Shown here in pieces: positions 1 to 8,875 of a stretch of 34,063 nt of DNA. A program made the position numbers and the translations under genes. The notes beneath the pieces are model-generated. The model was not told where the DNA came from. It searched no databases and saw nothing but the letters and a program-made list of their open reading frames with translations. Positions within the stretch are counted from its first letter, which is position 1; each line of letters opens with the position of its first letter. The DNA is from Ignavibacteriales bacterium (GTDB taxonomy: Bacteria; Bacteroidota; Ignavibacteria; UBA10030). The stretch is taken from contig JACPUH010000020.1 in NCBI GenBank assembly GCA_016192345.1, positions 1-34,063 of the forward strand, in the 5' to 3' direction.

Positions 1-20
1 AACCTTCAACCTTCAACCTC
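1..20. repeat. 7-nt tandem repeat at window edge
   Basis: The unit AACCTTC is present twice in tandem and is followed by AACCTC. The repeat may continue outside the window. It supplies the TGA stop (13-15, read on the minus strand) of the membrane protein gene that ends here, so the repeat runs up to and into the end of that reading frame. The same 7-nt periodicity recurs with a different unit at 19411-19440. Confidence 0.6.
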
Positions 21-693
21 GGTTCAGCGTAGAGTTCGTTTGAGCTTTTCCTTCCCGATGACGATCGATCCAATAAGCCGACAGAACAAAGAGCCAGAGG
101 GAGTTTCCTGCAATGGCGATGGCCAATTCGTCCGGTGGTGGAGGACCGAAGATGTTTCCAATGTGGATGAGCCCCAGCACGCCGATCAATCCCCAGAACG
201 AATAACGGCCGATCCGGTCTTTTGCTTCCGTTGACGTGAGATACAGTACGATTCCGCCGGCGAACAGTCCGATCTCCACGACCAGGGTTCCCGCCAGGGA
301 ATTCCATAAGCCCAGTCCGAACATCTGATCTCCTCCCAATCCCAACGGGAGGTCGGGACGATGGGTGATCAGGTCAAGGATCCAGTGGCTGAACACAACG
401 AGCCCGATGACCACCGCATTTCTCCTTTCGCGCCTAAATCCATAGTACACCCCGGCAAGCAACATCGACCACCCGACGGCCCCGACAAGGCTGTGCGTAA
501 TCGGGTAGTCATAAAAGTCGAGCGGTGTGAAGGCCGTGTTTCCCGGATCGATCCTGACGTGTTCGAGGCCCAGTAAAAGAAAGAGAGGCCAGAGCAAATC
601 GACCAATTGTGCGGCGATGAACAGTGTTCCGAGAGAGACGTTCGGGGCTGCTTTTTTTGCGGCAAGTGCGACAGCGTAGTGGCCAATGAACAT
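13..693 (-). CDS. Multi-pass membrane protein, possibly YdjM-like metal-dependent hydrolase family
   Basis: This is a 226-residue integral membrane protein with about six hydrophobic segments and a short basic C-terminal tail (DRHREGKAQ). Polar residues of the kind found in the YdjM/LexA-regulated membrane hydrolase family lie at helix edges: His5 in the N-terminal MFIGHY, Asp32 in QLVDLLWP, His67 in YPITHS, and HWILDLITHRPD near residues 103-114. That family assignment rests on overall pattern, and the activity is unknown. The ATG at 693 has an AGGAA sequence about 9 nt upstream. The stop lies inside a 7-nt tandem repeat. The gene is 60 nt downstream of another small membrane protein gene on the same strand and may be cotranscribed with it. 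Confidence 0.8.
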   Translation of the reverse strand: MFIGHYAVALAAKKAAPNVSLGTLFIAAQLVDLLWPLFLLLGLEHVRIDPGNTAFTPLDFYDYPITHSLVGAVGWSMLLAGVYYGFRRERRNAVVIGLVVFSHWILDLITHRPDLPLGLGGDQMFGLGLWNSLAGTLVVEIGLFAGGIVLYLTSTEAKDRIGRYSFWGLIGVLGLIHIGNIFGPPPPDELAIAIAGNSLWLFVLSAYWIDRHREGKAQTNSTLNRG

Positions 694-752
694 ACGAGCA
701 TGTTCCTTTGGATTCTTGAGGAGTCAAGCGCAAGGAGTTTCTTTGAGGCTCT

Positions 753-1160
753 TCACGGTTTTTTCTGTCCTGGTTTTTGCTTCCTTGCTTCAAGTCCCTT
801 AACGATGACATACGCGATCAGGGCAAAGAGGAAGAATAACAGGAGCATCCACGCCGCGCTCTGAAGAGTGCCGATGATTGTCCGATAGACCTCCAGGACC
901 CAGCGTTCAGATGTGAGCTGCAGGACCTCATTCCCCTCTCCTTTCGGAGTGATGTATTTCTCGAGATCCCACACCCGGACGCCCCCTGAGATGCCGACGA
1001 CATAGATGGCGAAGGTGAGATACTTGCTCCAGGCGGCGTAGATGTCTTCAGCGACCAGCCGCTGCAGGATGCTCGCAATGGGTGTCCGGAAAATGCGGAC
1101 GATGACAAAACAGGTAAGCAGGGAGATGAGGAAGTTCGCAACAAGCAGTGTGATGAACAT
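753..1160 (-). CDS. Small membrane protein, unknown function
   Basis: This is a 135-residue protein I cannot place in a family. It has a hydrophobic N-terminus (about residues 2-25), a middle hydrophobic stretch (about 48-60), a hydrophilic region with GKGEGNEVLQLTSE, and a strong C-terminal membrane helix (about 100-122) followed by a very basic tail (KGLEARKQKPGQKKP). The tail suggests the C-terminus lies in the cytoplasm under the positive-inside rule. The ATG at 1160 has GAGG 5 nt upstream, which fixes the start. It lies between the phosphorylase gene and the membrane protein gene at 13-693, all on the minus strand with short gaps, so a common transcript is possible. Confidence 0.75.
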   Translation of the reverse strand: MFITLLVANFLISLLTCFVIVRIFRTPIASILQRLVAEDIYAAWSKYLTFAIYVVGISGGVRVWDLEKYITPKGEGNEVLQLTSERWVLEVYRTIIGTLQSAAWMLLLFFLFALIAYVIVKGLEARKQKPGQKKP

Positions 1161-1231
1161 AGTGGCCTCGCAGTTGGTTCAAAAAAAAGTCCCGATCCGT
1201 GACGCTGGTTTTCAAAGTGTGTCTGACGGGG

Positions 1232-3793
1232 TCACGCCCAAACGATCAAGCCTTGTTTATAGGGATTATCGAGATCCTCGTTATGCGGCAGGATGCGTAT
1301 CGTGTGTCCCAGCCGGCCACTTGTTTCCATGGTGATCGTGCCGGTATACTGGATACGCGATCCGCTTTTCTTCTCCGCTGATTTCATCAGGGCGACCTTC
1401 GGAGATTCAATCTCTCCTTGTGCATTGAGCGAACCATAGCACAATTCCACTGAAACATCCGACGGTTTCAAATCGCCCAACTCGATCGATGCGCGCACGG
1501 TAATCGCATTCCCCACTTTCAGATATTCCTGCTTCTCCACAGTCACTTCGGCGATCTTGACGCTATGCCAGTGATCGCGCATGTGCGATTTCCATGAGGC
1601 AAGCTTCTTCGCCCGTTGAAGCTTGTCGGCGGTCCTGGCGGTATACCGATCGAGAGAGGGAAGATACATCTTCTCCGTGTACTCACGCACCATCCTGTTC
1701 GTGTTGAACTCCGGTCCGATGGCCCGCATGGAACCCTTCATCTTGCTGATCCATGGGCGCGGTAAATCGTCCGCACCGCGGGTATAGAACAGTGGCACGA
1801 TCTCTTTTTCAAGCAGGTTGTAGAGGGCGTTCGATTCAACCTCGTCCTGTAATGTCTCGTCGGTATATCCCTCCCCCCGGCCGATGGCCCAGCCAGTGTG
1901 AACGTTGTATGCCTCATCCCACCACCCATCGAGGATGCTCAGGTTGACCGCGCCGTTCAGCGCGGCCTTCATGCCGCTCGTTCCGCTGGCCTCCAGCGGC
2001 CTGCGCGGCGTGTTCAGCCAGATGTCGACTCCCTGCACCAGGTACCGTGCAACGACCATATCGTAGTCCTCCAGGAACACCATCCGCCGCCGGGCACCGT
2101 TGGTCCGCTCAAAATGGATAATCTGGCGGATGAACTCCTTCCCGGGGTTGTCATGCGGATGGGCCTTCCCCGCAAAGATGATCTGGAGCGGACGGTCCTT
2201 GTCCGTCAGCAACTTCATCAAACGTTCGCTGTCGCGCAGAAGGAGCGCTGCGCGTTTGTAGGTCGCGAACCTGCGCGCGAACCCGATCGTGAGCGCATCG
2301 GAGTTCAACACCTCGGCTGCCTGGGAAACTTCGGAAGGAGGTGCGCCCCTCGATTCGAGTTGCGATTGCAGGCGGGTGCGTGCAAAGGCCACCAGGCGCT
2401 CGCGCCGCCGTTCATGGGTCCTCCAAAGTTCCTCATCCGGAATATGATGCACACGACTCCAGAGGGTGAGGTCCCCTCCATCCTCACGCCAGCGCGGGCC
2501 GACGTACCGGTCGAGCAATCCCGCCATGTCCCGGCTGATCCAAGAAGGGCCATGCACGCCGTTCGTGATGGAGATGATGGGGACGTTCTCCAGCGGGATG
2601 CCGGGCCAGACCGATTGCCACATCGACCGGGAAACGTGACCATGCAGCTTGCTCACGCCGTTGGCATTGCCTGCCATCTTCAGGGCGAGGATGGTCATGC
2701 AATAGGCTTCCTCGTGATTGTCGACGTTCTGTCTCCCCAGGGCGAGGAAATCGTGCTGGTTCAGGCCGAGTTCGCCATGGTAGGTGGAGAAATATTTCAC
2801 CATGAGGTCTGGACTGAAAAAATCGTTTCCTGCGGGGACGGGTGTGTGCGTTGTGAACGCGATGCCCGCGCCCGCGGCCTCCCGCGCTTCGGCGAACGAG
2901 ACACCCTGGTCGTGCATCAGGTCGCGGCACCGTTCAAGACTCAGGAAGGCGGAGTGGCCTTCGTTGAGATGATATACCGACGGTCGAAAGCCGAGTGTCT
3001 TCAATGCGCGGTAGCCGCCGATGCCGAGAATGATCTCTTGCTGTATTCTCATCTCACGATCCCCGCCGTACAACTGTGCGGTGATGGTTCTGTCGCTGCC
3101 TGAGTTTTTGGGGATATTGGTGTCGAGCAGGTACAGGGGGACGCGACCGACCTGAACACACCAGATTTGAGCGTTCACCGCGCGGCCGGGGAGGTCGACG
3201 CTGACCGTCATCGGGTTCCCTTTTTTGTCAAGCTCCAGGTGAATGGGCAGGGTGTAGAAGTCGTTCTCGGGATTTCGTTCCTGTTGCCAGCCGTCGGCAT
3301 TGAGATATTGCCGGAAGTACCCCTGTTGGTATAGCAACCCGACGCCGACCAGCGGCAACCCCAAATCGCTGGCCGATTTCAGATGGTCGCCCGACAGAAT
3401 ACCGAGTCCCCCCGAATAATTCTGCAAACACTCGGTCAATCCGAATTCCGCCGAGAAGTACGCGATCTGTTTCCCCTCGACGCTGTTATACGTTTTCTGA
3501 AACCAGGTCGATGAAGATTCCATATACGACTTGAACTGTTGTGCGGCGCGCTCGATCTGAGCAAGGAATGCGTCATCCCGGGACGCGCTGTTGAGGCGCT
3601 CTTGCCGCACCATTCCGAGCATTTGGACCGGGTTATGCTGCGTTTTTTCCCAGAGATCAGGCTCAAGGCGAATGAAGAGTTCGATCAACTCATGGTCCCA
3701 AGCCCAGACGATGTTATGCGCCAGTGTGTGAAGAAATTCAAGTTCCTTGGGAAGCGAGGGAGCAACGGTATAGGAGACAATGGGGCGCGTCAT
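1232..3793 (-). CDS. glgP: Alpha-glucan (glycogen/maltodextrin) phosphorylase, GT35 family, DUF3417 type
   Basis: The 853-residue protein should release glucose 1-phosphate from alpha-1,4-glucans with inorganic phosphate and a PLP cofactor in the cytoplasm. The N-terminus (about 10-120, with HNIVWAWD at 26-33) is the DUF3417 domain typical of this bacterial and archaeal phosphorylase branch. [11 protein letters not shown] (111-121), [21 protein letters not shown] (starting at 125), HLNEGHSAF (275-283) and [13 protein letters not shown] (314-326) are conserved family blocks. EASGTSGMK at 601-609 carries Lys609, the expected PLP-binding lysine. Length is normal and no key block is missing. The ATG at 3793 has AAGGA about 8 nt upstream. 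A roughly 450-nt leader region without genes precedes it. It indicates glycogen or maltodextrin storage use. Confidence 0.95.
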   Translation of the reverse strand: MTRPIVSYTVAPSLPKELEFLHTLAHNIVWAWDHELIELFIRLEPDLWEKTQHNPVQMLGMVRQERLNSASRDDAFLAQIERAAQQFKSYMESSSTWFQKTYNSVEGKQIAYFSAEFGLTECLQNYSGGLGILSGDHLKSASDLGLPLVGVGLLYQQGYFRQYLNADGWQQERNPENDFYTLPIHLELDKKGNPMTVSVDLPGRAVNAQIWCVQVGRVPLYLLDTNIPKNSGSDRTITAQLYGGDREMRIQQEIILGIGGYRALKTLGFRPSVYHLNEGHSAFLSLERCRDLMHDQGVSFAEAREAAGAGIAFTTHTPVPAGNDFFSPDLMVKYFSTYHGELGLNQHDFLALGRQNVDNHEEAYCMTILALKMAGNANGVSKLHGHVSRSMWQSVWPGIPLENVPIISITNGVHGPSWISRDMAGLLDRYVGPRWREDGGDLTLWSRVHHIPDEELWRTHERRRERLVAFARTRLQSQLESRGAPPSEVSQAAEVLNSDALTIGFARRFATYKRAALLLRDSERLMKLLTDKDRPLQIIFAGKAHPHDNPGKEFIRQIIHFERTNGARRRMVFLEDYDMVVARYLVQGVDIWLNTPRRPLEASGTSGMKAALNGAVNLSILDGWWDEAYNVHTGWAIGRGEGYTDETLQDEVESNALYNLLEKEIVPLFYTRGADDLPRPWISKMKGSMRAIGPEFNTNRMVREYTEKMYLPSLDRYTARTADKLQRAKKLASWKSHMRDHWHSVKIAEVTVEKQEYLKVGNAITVRASIELGDLKPSDVSVELCYGSLNAQGEIESPKVALMKSAEKKSGSRIQYTGTITMETSGRLGHTIRILPHNEDLDNPYKQGLIVWA

Positions 3794-4243
3794 AGTGATG
3801 TTCCTTGAGGATGTCCGGTGAGGCTTGGGTTCTCTGCAGGATGAACGGGGAAACGCCGCGGCTCATCGGACCGCTGTGAAGCGAAGAGGGGGAAACGGAA
3901 GCCTTGGTTCATGCCAGGACTCGCTTTGAAAAGCGTAGGGTGCGTCGGGGAAGATCCCGGAGAACGGTGCAACGGTCTTGCTTTGAATGGTAGGACCGAT
4001 TCAAAGCCTGTTGTGAGGGTAAGAAAGATTCAGCTAAAAAACCAGAACGGGGTGAGCGAAGGTCCGGTGTGGATCCCGGTCAATCGTCTCGTATTTTCCA
4101 AGAGTAAAACCGCAACGGTTGGGGAGAAGTTTCAACGGTTACAAAGAAAAGGTTCCCACTCCATAGTTGCTTCTCTTCCCTTTGCGCTCCTTGCGCCTCC
4201 TCTGCGTTCTTTGTAGTAAAGAAAAAACAGTGCCAAGACCTTC
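3794..4243. other. 450-nt non-coding region upstream of the phosphorylase gene
   Basis: I find no convincing gene here. Near its middle is an inverted repeat, CTTTGAAT (3981-3988) and ATTCAAAG (3999-4006), with a 10-nt loop. A periodic intergenic repeat occupies about 4139-4223. The region should hold the phosphorylase promoter and the 3' end of the permease transcript, but I cannot point to a clear terminator or -10/-35 pair. Confidence 0.5.
4139..4223. repeat. Periodic intergenic repeat, CGCAGAGG/CGCAAAG class
   Basis: Read on the minus strand, 4178-4212 contains a run built from CGCAGAGG, GGCGCAAGG and GCGCAAAGG, the same vocabulary as the copy at 12079-12106. Flanking arms TTACAAAGAA (4139-4148) and TTCTTTGTAGTAA (4207-4219) form an imperfect inverted repeat, and TTCTTTGTAGTAAAGAA (4207-4223) is itself a small palindrome. 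The repeat lies just downstream of the permease stop codon. Confidence 0.55.
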
Positions 4244-5653
4244 TCAACTTTGGGAATCTGCACCGGGAAAAGTGCGTTCATTGTTCTTTCGATGAGACCA
4301 GTAGTAATACGCGGGAATCCCGGAAGCGATCATCACTGTCCCGATCAGCGCGTCCCCCGGGCTTTCGATGACGGCCAGGACGACCAGGAGAAGGGCAAAG
4401 AGGATGAAGATGATGGCGGTTGAGGGATACCCCCAGGCGCTATACGGACGCGGCACATCGGGCATCCGCTTGCGGAGAAGAATAACGCCGTAACATGCCA
4501 TCGCGTAAAATATCCATGAGGCGAACACCACGTAGGTGAAGAGCTGTTCGTACGAACCGGTCAGGACGAGCACCGATGCCCAGACCCCCTGGCCGATCAG
4601 CGAAGGGATCGGGGTCTTGAACCGTGGATGCACTTTTCCGAAGGACCGAAAGAACAAGCCCTCCTTCGCCATCGCATAGTAGATCCGCGCGCCGGTGATG
4701 ACGTAGCCGTTGTTCGCTCCGAACGTCGAGAGGACTACCGCGCCGGCGACGAACGCGGCTCCGGCCGACCCGAGCACCGCGGCCGCGGCATCCGACGCCA
4801 CGAGCTGGGAAGAGGCCATCGCCTCGATCGGAAGAACCGCCAGGTAACCGAGGTTCGCAAGCACGTACATGACGATCACGATCAGCGTCGCGATGATCAA
4901 CGAACGATGGATGTTGGTCTGAGGATCCCGGACTTCTCCCGCGATAAACGTGACCTCGATCCATCCATCATAGGCCCAGAGTACGGCGATCATGGCAAGG
5001 ACCATCGGTCCTGCAAGCGAGGTCAGCGGCATGGCCGGAAGAGAGGAAGAGAGGATTGAGGTCTCACCGCCGGTGAGGAAGAGGCAGAGAAGGATCAACA
5101 CCCCCAGGGCGGCGATCTTGAGGAGGGTGAACCCGTTCTGAACGATGGCTCCGAGCTTTACGCCGAAACAGTTCATCACGGTCAGCACCGCGATGGAGGC
5201 GATCGCGATGATCTTGATCTCCATCCCGCTCAGCGGAAAGAAATAGCCGAGGTAGGTTGCAAACGCCACGGCGATGGCGGAGATCGCCGCGCTGATGATC
5301 ACCACGAACGCCGACCAGCCGTAGAGAAAACCCCACAGAGGGCCGTAGATCTCCGCGAGGAAGACGTATTGTCCCCCGGCGCGCGGCATCATCCCACCGA
5401 GCTCGGCGATCGTCACCGCCCCGAACAGGCTGATGATCCCCCCTACAATCCATACCGCCATCATGAGCGGGCCGGAAGGAAGGTGACCGGCAACGGCGGC
5501 GGGGACAATGAAGATCGCGGAGGCGATGATGCTCCCTACGTTGATCATGGTCGAATCGAAGAGCGTAAGCTCGCGGCGGAGATCCGAACCCGATGGGTCG
5601 ATCGGCATAGGGTGATGTCTCGTGCGATGTGGGGAAAAAGGGGAGTGGGGCAT
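4244..5653 (-). CDS. APC superfamily amino acid/amine permease
   Basis: This is a 469-residue inner-membrane transporter with about twelve hydrophobic segments. The first helix has TMINVGSIIASAIFIVPAAV (around residues 35-54), the APC motif for substrate binding in the broken helix 1, with GSIIASAIF in place of the common GSxIGSGIF. GGMMPRAGGQYVFL (around 86-99) is the second signature. Substrate cannot be read from sequence. The ATG at 5653 follows the TGA of the Rieske oxygenase gene with no gap (TGAATG), pointing to translational coupling. An alternative ATG at 5608 (MPIDPSG) would begin closer to the conserved region, and neither start has a good ribosome binding site. The neighbour suggests uptake of the oxygenase's substrate, perhaps an amino acid or quaternary amine. 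Confidence 0.9.
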   Translation of the reverse strand: MPHSPFSPHRTRHHPMPIDPSGSDLRRELTLFDSTMINVGSIIASAIFIVPAAVAGHLPSGPLMMAVWIVGGIISLFGAVTIAELGGMMPRAGGQYVFLAEIYGPLWGFLYGWSAFVVIISAAISAIAVAFATYLGYFFPLSGMEIKIIAIASIAVLTVMNCFGVKLGAIVQNGFTLLKIAALGVLILLCLFLTGGETSILSSSLPAMPLTSLAGPMVLAMIAVLWAYDGWIEVTFIAGEVRDPQTNIHRSLIIATLIVIVMYVLANLGYLAVLPIEAMASSQLVASDAAAAVLGSAGAAFVAGAVVLSTFGANNGYVITGARIYYAMAKEGLFFRSFGKVHPRFKTPIPSLIGQGVWASVLVLTGSYEQLFTYVVFASWIFYAMACYGVILLRKRMPDVPRPYSAWGYPSTAIIFILFALLLVVLAVIESPGDALIGTVMIASGIPAYYYWSHRKNNERTFPGADSQS

Positions 5654-6760
5654 TCAGGCTTTATCCAGGGCCTGCCGGTACGCCTTCTTCAGGAGGGATT
5701 GGAAATGATGCACGCCGTTTTCACACTCCACCGAGAAACGTCCCTTGTTGTAGGCCCTCGACTCCAAGCCGCGCTGGACGTGCTCGCAGATCTCCATGTC
5801 CTCCTTCTGAACAGTATCGCTGTACGCGACATCTTCCTCGATCATCTTGAGGGCCCCTTCCGAAGAAATGTCATCGTAGTAATAATCGAACCGGACAAGG
5901 CACTGGTTATGAGCAACCGGGATCACGGTGTTGGTCTGGAGCCGGCCGGGGAGGATGTTGAGCATGAAGTTCGGCCAGATGAAGAAGTAATAGGCCGGGT
6001 CAGCGGAGGAGCCGTAGAGGTTGTTCCCTTGCTGAATCGGACTGTGTTGGAGCGAATGCCATTCGAACGTTTCCGTCACATAGTTCCGGTAGTCAAGCAG
6101 GTTGCAGAGCTCGGGGTGGACGTAGGGAAGGTGATATCCCTCGAGGTAATTATCGACATAGACCTTCCAGTTGGCATGGACTTCATACATGATTCGCCGG
6201 GCGAACTTCTTTGTAGAGAGGGCAAGGGGAGAGATCCGTTCCTTAATCCCCCCGAACAACGGGGCGAGCGGTTGCACGTTCTCTGCAAGATTGACGAACA
6301 GCATCCTCTCCCATGCATCGAGCCGTACCGGGACGAGGCCGTAATCCTTCTTATCGAACAACTCCGTCCGGTCGAAACGGGGAGTGCCGCGCAGACTGCC
6401 GTCGAGCAGGTACGTCCAGCCATGGTACTTGCACTGGAGGACCTTGGTGTTGCAATCGTGCAGAGCGATGGGGCCGCCCCGGTGGCGGCAGACGTTATAG
6501 AATGCGCCGAGTTGTCGCTCCTGGTCGCGCACAGCGATGATCGGATTTCCCGCCACGGTGGAGACCGACTGGTCGCCGGGTTGTTCCACCCCGGAAGCCG
6601 GGCCGATATGCTGCCACGTTTGCGAGAAGATCGCTTCCTTGTCGAACTCATGAAAGATCGGGTCGACGTACCAACTCGAAGGAATCGTCTCCGATCGCTC
6701 GAGCGGCTGAATGTCGAGTTCCTCGGGGACAAGTGCAGGGAGAGTGAAGTGGGGGGTCAT
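5654..6760 (-). CDS. Rieske-type non-haem iron oxygenase, alpha subunit
   Basis: The 368-residue protein has the layout of a ring-hydroxylating or amine Rieske oxygenase. The N-terminal Rieske [2Fe-2S] domain has ligands Cys91-x-His93 (CRHRGGP) and Cys110-x2-His113 (CKYHGWTY). The catalytic domain has DNYLEGYHLPYVH (203-215), giving mononuclear iron ligands His210 and His215. Asp321 in KEDMEICEHVQRGL is the likely third ligand. The EGYH and ICE-x-VQRGL motifs resemble the choline/carnitine/proline-betaine monooxygenase branch more than classical dioxygenases, so a methylated amine is a reasonable guess for the substrate. No reductase or ferredoxin gene is nearby, so electrons must come from elsewhere. 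The gene directly precedes an APC permease. The start at 6760 has no clear ribosome binding site. Confidence 0.92.
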   Translation of the reverse strand: MTPHFTLPALVPEELDIQPLERSETIPSSWYVDPIFHEFDKEAIFSQTWQHIGPASGVEQPGDQSVSTVAGNPIIAVRDQERQLGAFYNVCRHRGGPIALHDCNTKVLQCKYHGWTYLLDGSLRGTPRFDRTELFDKKDYGLVPVRLDAWERMLFVNLAENVQPLAPLFGGIKERISPLALSTKKFARRIMYEVHANWKVYVDNYLEGYHLPYVHPELCNLLDYRNYVTETFEWHSLQHSPIQQGNNLYGSSADPAYYFFIWPNFMLNILPGRLQTNTVIPVAHNQCLVRFDYYYDDISSEGALKMIEEDVAYSDTVQKEDMEICEHVQRGLESRAYNKGRFSVECENGVHHFQSLLKKAYRQALDKA

Positions 6761-6808
6761 GGATTTACTGCCTGGCGTCCTTTGCGGTTTTTCTTTTTCA
6801 ACAATCCG

Positions 6809-7249
6809 TTAAAACGAGACGCCCACCGGCGTGCTGATGCGGAGGACCGATTCCTGCTGGAATCGCCTTTTGTACACTGATCGGATTGTATCAATGGCAG
6901 CGTCCAGACTGTCCGATGGGTGATGTAACAGAAGAACGATGCGGGAAGGTTCTTTATACAGCTTGCCGGTCGCTCCCAGGTATTGCCCGTACGCGTCGAT
7001 CACGGTCAGTCCGTCCTTGAAGCGGGGAGTGATCTCCCGGTCCAGGAAATCCTTCCACTCGGTTGATGCAACCGTATCGCCGTTTGGTTTCTGCAGACCG
7101 AAGATCAACTCGGTTTTGATGGTGATATCCTCGAACGCCCGCAACCGCTCGCTGGGGGGAAGCTCCGTCTTTGTTGTGCCGCACGCAGAGAGAAGGAACA
7201 GGGAAATAAACGGGAATAAAAACCGGACCATGGGAATCGTTTCTCTCAT
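6809..7249 (-). CDS. DUF3574 family lipoprotein
   Basis: This is a 146-residue protein with a lipoprotein signal peptide. A hydrophobic stretch FLFPFISLFLL ends in the lipobox LSAC, with Cys23 as the lipidated residue. The mature part matches my recollection of DUF3574: KTELIFGLQKPNGD, STEWKDFLDREITPRF, DGLTVIDAYGQYLG and KEPSRIVLLLHH. Family function is unknown. The compact alpha/beta pattern with two equivalent halves suggests a ferredoxin-like fold. Starts at 7249 (ATG) or 7231 (ATG, MVRFLF) both leave a usable signal peptide, and neither has a strong ribosome binding site. It lies 48 nt upstream of the Rieske gene and could be in its operon. Confidence 0.82.
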   Translation of the reverse strand: MRETIPMVRFLFPFISLFLLSACGTTKTELPPSERLRAFEDITIKTELIFGLQKPNGDTVASTEWKDFLDREITPRFKDGLTVIDAYGQYLGATGKLYKEPSRIVLLLHHPSDSLDAAIDTIRSVYKRRFQQESVLRISTPVGVSF

Positions 7250-7295
7250 CGGTTGTGACGCAGGTTGATGTCAGGCGTCCCCCGCCGGCAAAGCA

Positions 7296-7778
7296 TTATG
7301 GGGTTGCCGATGTATCGGGTTGCATCAGGTTGTCCCGCTCCGTCTCCACCCAATCGCAGAGCAGATCGATTTCCTCTTGCGACATTTTTGCTCCCGGATG
7401 CATGATCAGGTAGGGAGGATAGGGCATCTTTTCATCCAGCACTTCCTGGCACATCATGTCGAGTTTGGCGATGGCGCGCGATGCACTGTATTGACCCCAG
7501 GCGGATAAATTGAGATGGGACCGTCCTTCCTGGACGTCACGCGCCAGGAACCAGGACACGGGTGCAACGTAACTGTACCAGGGCCACCGTGTATTGTGGG
7601 TGTGGCAATCCGTGCACGACCGGTCGATGATGGCGCGGATCTCGGGAGGCGTGTTGACCAACGCATAGAGGGTTTTGGATTCATCAACGGGGGGATTGGA
7701 CCGTTCCGGCTGGACCGCCTGCATACCGAGGAAAACGACCGCCAGAATGATTCCTATCCACTTCAACGCTTTCTTCAT
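7296..7778 (-). CDS. Membrane-anchored haem-binding domain protein (single CxxCH)
   Basis: The 160-residue protein begins with a membrane anchor or signal peptide (KKALKWIGIILAVVFLGMQAV, residues 2-22). An exported domain contains one c-type haem attachment site, CTDCH (Cys55, Cys58, His59), in the context IDRSCTDCHTHNTRWPWYSYVAPVSW. This is the pattern of the bacterial haem-binding domain family (Pfam Haem_bd). A C-terminal MSQEEIDLLCDWVETERD resembles the end of small cytochrome domains. It would sit in the periplasm and carry electrons or sense redox state. The ATG at 7778 has GGAG 6 nt upstream. The TTG farther upstream at 7793 is less likely. Confidence 0.88.
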   Translation of the reverse strand: MKKALKWIGIILAVVFLGMQAVQPERSNPPVDESKTLYALVNTPPEIRAIIDRSCTDCHTHNTRWPWYSYVAPVSWFLARDVQEGRSHLNLSAWGQYSASRAIAKLDMMCQEVLDEKMPYPPYLIMHPGAKMSQEEIDLLCDWVETERDNLMQPDTSATP

Positions 7779-7860
7779 AGGTTCTCCAGACAAGATGAAG
7801 GTGTGACCCTCGAGGCGTTCCTAAGATCGATAATTCTTCAACCTTTCGCCACAGGAAAAT

Positions 7861-7890
7861 GGGGATTTGGAGATTGGTATTTGGGATTTA
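7861..7890. repeat. Short T/G-rich periodic repeat (GATTTGG class)
   Basis: A run built from GGATTTGG, AGATTGG, TATTTGG and GATTTA repeats with a 7-8 nt period. It lies in the gap between the haem-binding protein gene and the propeller gene stop. It belongs with the other periodic intergenic units of this window. Confidence 0.45.
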
Positions 7891-7913
7891 CAGCGGTTGG
7901 TTCCCGGTCGGGA

Positions 7914-8795
7914 TCAGTCGAAGACCTTGCTTTTCCCCTGCCAATCGATCCGCCGCACCCTCACACTGGAAATGCCTCCGTTCTCCAGCAGCCATAGGTC
8001 TCCGTTGGGGGCCACAAGTCCGCCGCTTGGTGTCCAGCCGGGTTGTGCGCGAACCGCCGTTTCGATGCTGCCGTCCAGGCTGATCTTCCGGACGACGCGA
8101 TCCGAACAGACTGCAGCGTACACATTACCGGAGGTATCGGTCCACAATCCCATGATCGCGTGGATGTCCGCGGTGAGGAGAAAAGATCGCCGCCGGTTTG
8201 CGAGGTTCCGGACAACGGTTTGCACGGTCCCATCCGGTGTGATGCGGATAAGGTCATGCAAGTCCACAAGATGGAGGGTCCCTTCAGAGGTGACCGTCAT
8301 CCAACGGACGTTGGTGAAATTTGCCGTGGCGAGAGTATGCACCTCGCCGTCCGGAGATCGCTTCCGGATGATCGTCGGTTCTCCCCGATCGGCCCAATAC
8401 ATTGCTCCGGACCGGTCGTGTACGAAATGGAAATCGTCATAATCGTCGCGGAAACCTTTTCGGGCCGGAATGAGATCGATCAATGTACCGTCCGATCCCA
8501 GCCTCCAGACCCTGTGTCCCCATTGCCGGCTGACGTCCCCTTCATACCAAAGATGTTCCCCGTACAGGTTGCCCTTCTCATCGATGGAGAGTTCGTGCGT
8601 GTGGACGTTCCTGACTACGATGCTCTTCGCTCCGTTTGGTGCGATCCTCCAGACATGCTTCAGGTCGGTGTAATAGACATTGCTTTTGCTGTCCATGACG
8701 ATTCCCACACCCGGATGCGAAAGGGAGGAGGTGGTCGAGAGGAGATTCAGGGAGAACAGGAGGACGAAGTGAGAAAACGGATGAGCGGATTTCAT
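7914..8795 (-). CDS. Secreted NHL/SMP-30-like beta-propeller protein
   Basis: The 293-residue protein starts with a signal peptide (MKSAHPFSHFVLLFSLNLLSTTSSLSH). It continues with repeated propeller strands of the form D-x-x-G-N-x-Y: SKSNVYYTDLKHVWRIAPNG, DEKGNLYGEHLW, DRSGAMYWADRG, TSGNVYAAVCSDRVVRKISLDG and NGDLWLLENGG. Such six-bladed propellers include SMP-30/gluconolactonase-like and NHL proteins, but I see no firm catalytic residues, so a binding role is equally possible. The start at 8795 is favoured over longer frames because a predicted ECF promoter lies at 8818-8849, just 23 nt upstream of this ATG. It is a likely target of the sigma factor at 17786-18364. A second ATG at 8807 is possible. 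Confidence 0.82.
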   Translation of the reverse strand: MKSAHPFSHFVLLFSLNLLSTTSSLSHPGVGIVMDSKSNVYYTDLKHVWRIAPNGAKSIVVRNVHTHELSIDEKGNLYGEHLWYEGDVSRQWGHRVWRLGSDGTLIDLIPARKGFRDDYDDFHFVHDRSGAMYWADRGEPTIIRKRSPDGEVHTLATANFTNVRWMTVTSEGTLHLVDLHDLIRITPDGTVQTVVRNLANRRRSFLLTADIHAIMGLWTDTSGNVYAAVCSDRVVRKISLDGSIETAVRAQPGWTPSGGLVAPNGDLWLLENGGISSVRVRRIDWQGKSKVFD

Positions 8796-8817
8796 ACGGG
8801 GTCCCATTTGGTTTTCG

Positions 8818-8849
8818 GTATGATACCGCTGGAGAAAAAATGGTTTGAA
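8818..8849 (-). promoter_or_regulatory. Predicted ECF sigma promoter, site 1 (propeller gene)
   Basis: On the minus strand: TTCAAACC (8842-8849), 14-nt spacer, GGTATCATAC (8818-8827). The same two blocks with the same spacer length occur at 12032-12062 and 18387-18418. The -10 block ends 23 nt before the ATG at 8795, exactly as at the sigma gene site. Confidence 0.72.
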
Positions 8850-8875
8850 AGGAAGGTAAACCATGGGTCCGGGTA

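Noticed and set aside
5369..6880. A 503-codon open frame on the plus strand opposite the Rieske and permease genes, and others such as 1898-3103, 8043-8981 and 14442-15362
   Set aside because: They lie antisense to genes with complete family motifs, and their translations show low-complexity charged composition with no recognisable domain. They are shadows caused by high GC content.
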